From: Acidobacteriota bacterium
GTDB lineage: Bacteria > Acidobacteriota > Thermoanaerobaculia > Multivoradales > JAHZIX01
Reading direction: 5' to 3'
Assembly: GCA_020439725.1 (NCBI GenBank)
Contig: JAGQSE010000040.1
Coordinates: 1-5,805 of the forward strand
DNA: 5,805 nt
Below, one piece after another: positions 1-4,071 of this stretch (positions within the stretch are counted from its first letter, which is position 1; every line of letters starts with the position of its first letter). The notes beneath the pieces are model-generated. The model was not told the origin of the DNA and ran no database searches. It saw only the letters and a list, made by a program, of their open reading frames with translations. The position numbers and the translations under genes were made by a program.

Positions 1-2
1 AC

Positions 3-566
3 CGCGACAACCTCTTCGTACCCACTGCCGGCGGCGTCGCCGAGGCCTCCGTCGAATACGCCGCCGCACCCATCGGCTCGCAGCTCGAATTCGTCCGCGG
101 CCGCGTGACCCTCGAGATCTTCCATCAGCTCCGCCGCGGCCTCGTCGTCGGCGCCGCCTGGCGCACCGGCCTCATCGCGCCGATCCGCGGCGACGACTCG
201 ATCCCCCTCCAGGAGCGCTTCTTCAACGGCGGCGAGAACAGCGTCCGCGCCTTCCACCAGGACGAGCTCGGTCCCCTCGACGACAGCCGTCAGCCGATCG
301 GCGGCGAGTCGTTCTCGACCCTCTCCGTCGAGCTCCGCCAGCACCTCTTCGACGGTCTCCAGGGTGCCATCTTCGTCGATTCCGGCAACGTCGGCCTCGA
401 TGCCTCCGACTACAAGCCCTTCAGCGACCTGCGCACCGGCTACGGCGTCGGCCTTCGCTATCTCCTCCCCGTCGGCCCGCTGCGCCTCGACGGCGCCTGG
501 AAAACCGATCGCCAGCCGGGCGAGGACGCCTTCGTGCTGCATTTCTCGGTGGGTATGGCGTTCTGA
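3..566 (+). CDS. BamA/TamA-type (Omp85) outer-membrane protein, C-terminal part
   Basis: The reading frame is open from the window edge (first full codon at 3), so this is the 3' end of a larger gene; about 187 residues are visible. Omp85 proteins are 16-stranded outer-membrane barrels that insert or secrete other outer-membrane proteins. Seen here are the strand-turn pattern RDNLFVPTAGG near the edge; the loop-6 region ERFFNGGENSVRAF at about 224-258; a penultimate-strand signature GYGVGLRYLLPVGPLRLD; and a final amphipathic strand ending LHFSVGMAF, whose terminal Phe is typical of outer-membrane barrels recognised by the Bam complex. The POTRA domains lie upstream, outside the window. BamA and TamA cannot be told apart from this part; the HFSVGMAF ending and overall style resemble TamA-like members. 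The loop-6 motif is VRAF rather than the usual VRGF/Y. Codons are mostly C- or G-ending. The next gene starts 37 nt downstream on the same strand. Confidence 0.93.
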   Translation, partial: RDNLFVPTAGGVAEASVEYAAAPIGSQLEFVRGRVTLEIFHQLRRGLVVGAAWRTGLIAPIRGDDSIPLQERFFNGGENSVRAFHQDELGPLDDSRQPIGGESFSTLSVELRQHLFDGLQGAIFVDSGNVGLDASDYKPFSDLRTGYGVGLRYLLPVGPLRLDGAWKTDRQPGEDAFVLHFSVGMAF

Positions 567-591
567 GAGCTCGCTTACCGACTTTCTGCTC

Positions 592-596
592 AGGAG
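592..596 (+). promoter_or_regulatory. Shine-Dalgarno AGGAG fixing the GTG start of the VOC gene
   Basis: AGGAG lies 7 nt before the GTG at 604. This supports the GTG start over the longer open frame that runs back into the Omp85 gene, whose earlier codons merely shadow that gene in another frame. Confidence 0.8.
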
Positions 597-603
597 ACAC
601 CCC

Positions 604-990
604 GTGACCACCCCACGCCTCGGCACCATCTTGATCTACGCGCGAAACCCCGAGCGAACCGCCGCCTTCTATCAGCGGTACTTCGGCTTCGAACCCGACA
701 CCGACGTGGTCGAGGGCTTGATCACCCTCGCTTCACCGAGCGGAGGTGCCAGGCTCGTGATCCACCAGGCGGCGCGAACCGTCAAGCTGGGACAGGTGGG
801 CGTCAAGCTCGTCTTCGACGTCGAGGACATCGAAGCCTTCAAAGAGAAGTCCGCCGCCCTCGGCCTCCACTTCGGCGCCACCCACCAGGCCGACGGCTAC
901 ACCTTCGCCAACGCCAAGGACCCCGATAAGAACTCCGTCTCGATCTCGAGCCGGGTGTTTCGGGGGGTTGGTGGCGAAGGCAGTAGGTAG
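604..990 (+). CDS. VOC-superfamily (glyoxalase/bleomycin-resistance fold) protein
   Basis: A protein of 128 residues, the size of a single-chain VOC protein with two beta-alpha-beta-beta-beta modules. The first module opens with LGTILIYARNPERTAAFYQRYFGFE (residues 6-30), the standard VOC entry where a helix follows the first strand. The second contains GVKLVFDVEDIEAFKEKSAALG (about 66-87) and the turn DPDKNSVSISS (about 106-116), matching the DPDGN-type turn of the family. The usual metal-binding His of the first strand is Tyr12 here, and the usual Glu after the DPDGN turn is Ser, so it may not bind metal as glyoxalase I does; substrate and reaction cannot be named. The last residues, RVFRGVGGEGSR, extend beyond the normal fold end and overlap an inverted repeat at the stop codon. 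It starts 37 nt after the Omp85 gene with a good ribosome site, so co-transcription is plausible. The fold assignment is firm; the function is unknown. Confidence 0.9.
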   Translation: MTTPRLGTILIYARNPERTAAFYQRYFGFEPDTDVVEGLITLASPSGGARLVIHQAARTVKLGQVGVKLVFDVEDIEAFKEKSAALGLHFGATHQADGYTFANAKDPDKNSVSISSRVFRGVGGEGSR

Positions 991-1007
991 GACGGCTCCA
1001 ACCTACC
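983..1007 (+). repeat. Inverted repeat overlapping the VOC stop codon
   Basis: GGTAGG at 986-991 pairs with CCTACC at 1002-1007 over a 10-nt loop. In an alternative register GTAGGT (983-988) pairs with ACCTAC (1001-1006). The TAG stop of the VOC gene lies inside the left arm. No T-tract follows, so it is not a canonical intrinsic terminator. It could be a weak terminator, an mRNA 3'-end stabiliser, or part of a dispersed palindromic repeat. Confidence 0.45.
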
Positions 1008-1019
1008 GAGGTTTGCGCA

Positions 1020-1042
1020 AGGTTCTGGGGAGAAACCTCCCC
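1020..1042. terminator. GC hairpin downstream of the VOC gene, possible terminator
   Basis: GGGGAG (1027-1032) and CTCCCC (1037-1042) are perfectly complementary around the loop AAAC. An overlapping alternative stem, AGGTT (1020-1024) with AACCT (1034-1038), cannot form at the same time. There is no run of T on either side, so termination is only a possibility. The rest of the 206-nt gap between the VOC and DUF2892 stop codons (991-1196) shows one further short hairpin (CGGGC 1112-1116 with GCCCG 1122-1126) and no convincing gene. Confidence 0.35.
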
Positions 1043-1196
1043 GCTCGAGCTCCACGCCCTGCCCTGCTACTTCCGGCATCGTGTCCGATCGCCCTCTTGG
1101 GCCGCGACGACCGGGCACGACGCCCGACTCGCTTCGCGCCGATGGCGGCAGACGTCGCTACCCAAAGGGTCCAATCAGGGCGGAACAAGAAGACAG

Positions 1197-1430
1197 CTAC
1201 GCCTTAGGTACGTCCTTGCCCCGAAACGGGATGCCGACAATGGGCGCCGCCCAACAGACATTCAACACGCCGGCGAGCAGAGCGAAGACGCCGATGACGA
1301 CCGCGAGGCCTTGGACCCAAGAAGAGAAACCGATCCCCCACCAGATGAGCGTCAGTCCGAGAACCGTGTCGATGACCCGACCCAACGGACCTGACTTGAG
1401 TCGTGCGAACCTCAATTGAGCGGTTGTCAT
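1197..1430 (-). CDS. DUF2892/YgaP-like small inner-membrane protein
   Basis: A protein of 77 residues from the ATG at 1430. After a short basic N-terminus it has two hydrophobic helices, roughly residues 18-35 (VIDTVLGLTLIWWGIGF) and 38-58 (WVQGLAVVIGVFALLAGVLNV), then the C-terminal signature NVCWAAPIVGIPFRGK, all characteristic of DUF2892. This is the membrane part that in E. coli YgaP follows a rhodanese domain, but it also occurs alone, as here. Stand-alone members have no settled function; links to sulfur handling are by analogy only. A TTG at 1457 in the same frame is possible, but the ATG is preferred because AGGGGG lies 6 nt before it and residues upstream of it are not family-like. 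The nearest same-strand gene is DUF4440, whose stop lies about 180 nt upstream, so a separate promoter is likely. Confidence 0.86.
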   Translation of the reverse strand: MTTAQLRFARLKSGPLGRVIDTVLGLTLIWWGIGFSSWVQGLAVVIGVFALLAGVLNVCWAAPIVGIPFRGKDVPKA

Positions 1431-1436
1431 GATGTG

Positions 1437-1442
1437 CCCCCT
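1437..1442 (-). promoter_or_regulatory. Shine-Dalgarno AGGGGG deciding the ATG start of the DUF2892 gene
   Basis: Read on the minus strand, AGGGGG ends 6 nt before the ATG at 1430. It favours this start over the upstream in-frame TTG at 1457. Confidence 0.7.
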
Positions 1443-1609
1443 ATTCTTTCGAAGCAACTAGCGCCCAGCGTCCTTTTCCACGGCAGCATGCAGGACGCGT
1501 CAAGGGAAAGTCCAGCCGTTCCATCACGATGCCGAAGAATCGACCCTTGATGCCGTCCGGACGTTGGAGGAGAGGATGTGGACATGGTTCTAAGAAGCCC
1601 AAGGCGCGG

Positions 1610-1999
1610 TCATGCGATCTCGCCGCCGTCTTCAGGTGTGCCCTGATGGAAACGCATTTGCCAACCCGACCCCACCTTCAGCCACATGGAGGACCGCAAA
1701 CTCCACCGATAGTGCGCACCGGCGGCGTCCTCATGTGCCGACAGATAGGTAAGCAGCGCTACGCCGTCGCCCACTTCAGCCAGTTCAAATCGCTCGGAGT
1801 GAATACGCTCCAGCACTGCGCCTGGAGCAGAGAACTCCGCAAGAACGTCGCATAGGGAGTATCGACGACCCGAGCGAGAGAACTCGACAAAGTCTGGGGG
1901 TAGAAGCTGCGCAAGCCTTTTCGGGTCGGCACGCGTCTCGAACCGATGAAGCTCCATCTCCAGGCTCCTCAAGTGCTCGAGCAGCTCGTCTTCTTGCAT
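1610..1999 (-). CDS. DUF4440 / SnoaL-like (NTF2-fold) protein
   Basis: A protein of 129 residues from the ATG at 1999, a normal length for a single cone-shaped NTF2-fold domain. Residues 1-22 form the N-terminal helix (MQEDELLEHLRSLEMELHRFE). They are followed by the family hallmark DPKRLAQLLPPDFVEFSRSGRRYSL (about 25-48), the element DVLAEFS (51-57), and C-terminal strands ending RSSMWLKVGSGWQMRFHQGTP (102-122), the classic DUF4440 closing strand. Relatives range from polyketide cyclases and ketosteroid-isomerase-like enzymes to non-catalytic ligand binders, so no reaction can be assigned. The frame stays open to 2149, but the extra 50 residues are Arg/Pro-rich and unlike the family, so the internal ATG is taken. 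Its ribosome site is weak (TAGG with a 7-nt spacer). Codon choice is less strictly C-ending than in the Omp85 gene. Confidence 0.87.
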   Translation of the reverse strand: MQEDELLEHLRSLEMELHRFETRADPKRLAQLLPPDFVEFSRSGRRYSLCDVLAEFSAPGAVLERIHSERFELAEVGDGVALLTYLSAHEDAAGAHYRWSLRSSMWLKVGSGWQMRFHQGTPEDGGEIA

Positions 2000-2304
2000 C
2001 AGTACGCCTACCGAATGTGAGCTGCGCAGCGGCAGCAGCGGACCGCACTCGTGAGGGTTTGGCTGCCCTCGAGACCTGGCTGGCAACCGCGAACCGCACC
2101 GAGTTCCGCAGACCCCATCCGGGTTCGGCCGAAGCCTACCACCTGCCACAGATCAGGGCGGTCTGAAGCTTTGGTGCCCGCGAAGCCGTGGAACGCCAGC
2201 TGGGCGCCATCGAAGGAGCTGGTCCGCCACCACACTCGCCCCAGGGTGAAACCGCAGGAGATTGGCGATCACTGCAGACCCACGGAGTTGGTCCCACCAC
2301 AGGC
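2000..2304. other. 305-nt gap without a convincing gene
   Basis: This stretch lies between the start of the DUF4440 gene and the stop of the small divergent gene. Several frames are open on both strands (for example 2008-2235 on the minus strand), but their translations are rich in Trp, Cys, Arg and Ser without recognisable folds, and none has a good ribosome site. It should hold the promoter of the DUF4440 gene, but I could not pick out a -10/-35 pair. No tRNA, attC or terminal inverted repeat was seen. Confidence 0.5.
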
Positions 2305-2583
2305 TCACCCCCTTCGGAAATCAGAGGCGCTCTCCGGATCGAGCTCGGAGAGGTCGAGGTCGATCCAGAACTCGGCGGTGTCCATCTCCGACGGGTCCAT
2401 GTCCGCCGCCGGCGCTGGGACTACCGGAGGCACGGCTGCCTCGACGCGGCCCGCGGGAACCCGCGATCCCGGGCCGTCGGGATCGAGAAGCTCGGCCTGC
2501 ATCTGCCGCAACGCCCTCTCCCCTGCTCTGCGAAGCGCCTCACGAAGCTCGTTCCGATCGATCTCCAGGACTGTGCGAATCAC
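2305..2583 (-). CDS. Unrecognised 92-residue protein: helical head, Pro/Ala linker, acidic tail
   Basis: I do not recognise this protein. The start is a GTG at 2583 with a strong AAGGAG 7 nt before it, which makes it a credible gene despite its size. Residues 1-33 (MIRTVLEIDRNELREALRRAG and on to AELL) look like one long charged amphipathic helix. Residues 35-60 are rich in Gly, Pro, Ala and Val and look like a flexible linker. Residues 61-87 are acidic and carry a short hydrophobic core (EFWIDLDLSEL), resembling a short interaction motif. There is no signal peptide, membrane segment or cysteine. It is divergent from the HTH-TPR gene and shares its 145-nt spacer, so the two may be co-regulated. 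A small partner or effector of that protein is a reasonable guess, but only from position. Its mRNA leader contains a strong hairpin just before the ribosome site. Confidence 0.7.
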   Translation of the reverse strand: MIRTVLEIDRNELREALRRAGERALRQMQAELLDPDGPGSRVPAGRVEAAVPPVVPAPAADMDPSEMDTAEFWIDLDLSELDPESASDFRRG

Positions 2584-2590
2584 CGCGGGT

Positions 2591-2596
2591 CTCCTT
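2591..2596 (-). promoter_or_regulatory. Shine-Dalgarno AAGGAG for the GTG start at 2583
   Basis: On the minus strand AAGGAG ends 7 nt before GTG. It is the main evidence that the 92-residue frame is translated. Confidence 0.75.
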
Positions 2597-2599
2597 TCC

Positions 2600-2631
2600 G
2601 GCGGCTACCCGGGCTTTTCCCCGGGGCCGCC
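2600..2631 (-). promoter_or_regulatory. Long GC hairpin in the leader of the 92-residue gene
   Basis: The arms GGCGGC (2600-2605) and GCCGCC (2626-2631) enclose CCCGGG (2608-2613) and CCCGGG (2620-2625), giving 12 base pairs with a 2-nt bulge and a 6-nt loop. On the minus-strand transcript the hairpin ends 3 nt before the AAGGAG ribosome site. A second small hairpin (CCTGG 2630-2634 with CCAGG 2638-2642) and the palindrome GGCTAGCC (2641-2648) follow on its upstream side. Such a structured leader could affect ribosome access or mRNA stability. There is no U-tract, so it is not a standard terminator. Confidence 0.5.
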
Positions 2632-2670
2632 TGGAGGCCAGGCTAGCCGCAGATCGGACACATGACGCGG

Positions 2671-2702
2671 ATGTTGTGTAAAGTTGTTGTATTGACAACA
2701 AC
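2671..2702. promoter_or_regulatory. AT-rich island with perfect 8+8 palindrome, probable operator of the divergent pair
   Basis: GTTGTTGT (2683-2690) and ACAACAAC (2695-2702) are perfect inverted repeats separated by ATTG, within a short AT-rich island in otherwise GC-rich DNA. A further GTTGT half-site sits at 2673-2677, exactly 10 bp before the left arm. The palindrome lies 26 nt before the GTG of the HTH-TPR gene and about 100 nt before that of the 92-residue gene, as expected for a dimeric regulator acting on both. The obvious candidate ligand is the neighbouring HTH protein (inference). A TTGACA occurs at 2692-2697, but I could not find a matching -10 box. Confidence 0.6.
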
Positions 2703-2713
2703 GACCCGCGGAG

Positions 2714-2719
2714 AAAGGA
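2714..2719 (+). promoter_or_regulatory. Shine-Dalgarno AAAGGA for the GTG start at 2729
   Basis: AAAGGA lies 9 nt before the GTG at 2729. The frame is closed by a stop at 2693, and no other start lies between, so this GTG is the only good choice. Confidence 0.65.
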
Positions 2720-2728
2720 CTTCGAGAG

Positions 2729-3967
2729 GTGGGAGAGAGACGAGACCCGAAGCGCGCGGTGCTGTTCGACGCCCTCGACCAGGAGCTACGCCGTCGCCCC
2801 CACGGCACCATCCGCGCCATGGAGCGCGCCCTGGGCTGGGCCCCCTCCTGGTGGCACAACCGCCTGCGCAGCGGTGACATCACCACCCGTCAGCTGCTCG
2901 AGATCCTCGACTTCCTCGAGATCGATGCGGTGGGGTTTATGCAGCGGAATCTGGATCGGGGGGATGGGTTGCCGGCTGGCCTGGAGCTACCACTCAGCCA
3001 GGCACCCTCTTTCGTAACGTCTGCCAAAGAACGACTACGATCTAGTCAGGACCAGCCCGGTCTTGGCAGGGACTTCCTTGTAGAGCTAGCTGCCCTAGTC
3101 TATTACAGGTCAGAAGAGGCGCTCGGCTGGATAGACCTTGCGGTAAGCAAGGCATCTCGTCGAGAGCTACCCGAAGTTCTAGGATTGGCAGCTTCGGCCC
3201 TCAAGATAACGATCCGTCTGGAGGAAGCAATGCATGCATGTACCGCTGCGATCTTGGCGGCCAGACACCTGAGTAGATCCAGGGCCACGGCGAGCCTACT
3301 GCAGACGTCCGCATACATCTTGCTCGACAGTGGTGACTTCGAACATGCCCTTTGCATGGCCGACCAAGCTGCGGGGATCTCCAACAGGACTCATGATCCA
3401 CTTGAGGTCTCCAGATCGGCGATCAGCCAAGCCCTATGCCTAATACACTTGGGTCGGTTCCGCGAGGCCATTTCAAGTTGCGAGATAGCGCTGGGCAGGC
3501 TACCGGCCTCTGAAGCTCTCCATTTATCAGCAGCTCTACAGCTGCGAGCACTGGCCCACCAGGAGCTTGGAGAGATCGAAGCAGCATTCGAGTTTCTTGA
3601 GGCTTCTCGCCCCTTCTGTGCAGACCTATCAAAGACCCAGAGGACGAAGATACCCTGGGTTGAGGCAAGGCTGCACAAGATTAGCTCTCGCCCAATGGAC
3701 TCGATCCGGTTGATGCGGGGGGTATTTGGTGATTTGAGACAACACCATGTCGGTGAGGCTGCGCTAGCTGCGGTAGAACTCGCAGAAACGCTGATCGAGC
3801 AGAATTTTGGAGCAGAGGCATTCGAGGTTGCGGACCAGGCTCTAGAAGGCGCCAGGCACCTCGAGCACAACCCCGCCTACACCCTTGCCATTCAGCGATT
3901 GCGGAGGCAAGCACAGGAAGGTATCCGGCTAGCTCACACCTCCCTGATCAGGTCAGCAAGGGCTTGA
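2729..3967 (+). CDS. HTH (Xre-like) + TPR-like helical repeat protein, putative regulator
   Basis: A protein of 412 residues. Residues about 12-72 form a compact helical domain resembling a Cro/C1-type HTH: TIRAMERALGWA, then the probable recognition helix APSWWHNRLRSG, then TTRQLLEILDFLEID. Residues 80-110 look like a linker. From about 115 to 400 the protein is almost all helix, with TPR-like pairs such as LLQTSAYILLDSGDFEHALCM (190-210), ISQALCLIHLGRFREAISSCEIAL (232-255), LRALAHQELGEIEAAFEFLE (272-291) and AALAAVELAETLIEQNFGAEAFEVADQAL (344-372). This is the layout of regulators whose repeats sense a peptide or partner protein (as in the RNPP group), but no ligand can be named. From memory, similar HTH-TPR proteins are numerous in Acidobacteriota. 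There is no signal peptide or membrane segment, so it is probably cytoplasmic. A palindrome just upstream suggests autoregulation. Codon use changes sharply after the HTH: C-ending codons dominate to residue 65, residues 66-83 use only G/T-ending codons, and A-ending codons become common afterwards. That points to a mosaic gene. Confidence 0.88.
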   Translation: MGERRDPKRAVLFDALDQELRRRPHGTIRAMERALGWAPSWWHNRLRSGDITTRQLLEILDFLEIDAVGFMQRNLDRGDGLPAGLELPLSQAPSFVTSAKERLRSSQDQPGLGRDFLVELAALVYYRSEEALGWIDLAVSKASRRELPEVLGLAASALKITIRLEEAMHACTAAILAARHLSRSRATASLLQTSAYILLDSGDFEHALCMADQAAGISNRTHDPLEVSRSAISQALCLIHLGRFREAISSCEIALGRLPASEALHLSAALQLRALAHQELGEIEAAFEFLEASRPFCADLSKTQRTKIPWVEARLHKISSRPMDSIRLMRGVFGDLRQHHVGEAALAAVELAETLIEQNFGAEAFEVADQALEGARHLEHNPAYTLAIQRLRRQAQEGIRLAHTSLIRSARA

Positions 3968-3968
3968 G

Positions 3969-3994
3969 GTCTTCAACCAGCGAAGTTAGAAGAC
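3969..3994 (+). terminator. Hairpin directly after the HTH-TPR stop codon
   Basis: GTCTTCAAC (3969-3977) can pair with GTT-A-GAAGAC (3985-3994), giving 9 base pairs with one bulged A and a 7-nt loop. It begins 2 nt after the TGA. No T-tract follows, so efficient intrinsic termination is uncertain. The rest of the 104-nt convergent gap before the glgP stop shows only a very short CCCC-AC-GGGG inverted repeat (4026-4035). Confidence 0.4.
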
Positions 3995-4071
3995 AACTGG
4001 CAGTCCTTGGCTGTTTGATTGGTCGCCCCACGGGGTTTGACCGCAAGAACAAGTAGCGTTCCAGACTCCTA

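Noticed and set aside
364..603. Upstream open frame extending the VOC protein by 80 residues
   Set aside because: It overlaps the Omp85 gene in another frame, gives a Ser/Ala/Pro-rich translation unlike VOC proteins, and the GTG at 604 has a good ribosome site.
1469..1503. TTGACG on the minus strand as a promoter for the DUF2892 gene
   Set aside because: With a 17-nt spacer the -10 position reads TGGAAA, a poor match, and nothing else supports it.
2000..2149. Fifty-residue N-terminal extension of the DUF4440 protein
   Set aside because: The extra residues are Arg/Pro/Cys-rich and the family-like helix begins at the ATG at 1999.
2008..2235. Minus-strand open frame in the gap
   Set aside because: It has no recognisable fold, is Trp/Arg/Cys-rich, has no ribosome site, and overlaps other open frames of equal quality.
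990..2304. Integron cassette array, suggested by small genes with gaps
   Set aside because: No GTTRRRY/RYYYAAC core pairs or attC-like long imperfect palindromes were seen by eye, and no integrase is present.
2051..2665. Plus-strand open frame of 204 residues
   Set aside because: It runs antisense across the 92-residue gene and its leader, and the translation is low-complexity Ser/Arg/Pro typical of GC-rich shadow frames.
2692..2697. Perfect TTGACA as a -35 box for the regulator gene
   Set aside because: At 16-18 nt downstream there is only GC/purine-rich sequence overlapping the ribosome site, so no -10 box fits; the hexamer is part of the palindrome.
4026..4035. CCCC-AC-GGGG followed by TTT as a terminator
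   Set aside because: The loop is only 2 nt, the stem would have at most four pairs, and the T run is three bases.
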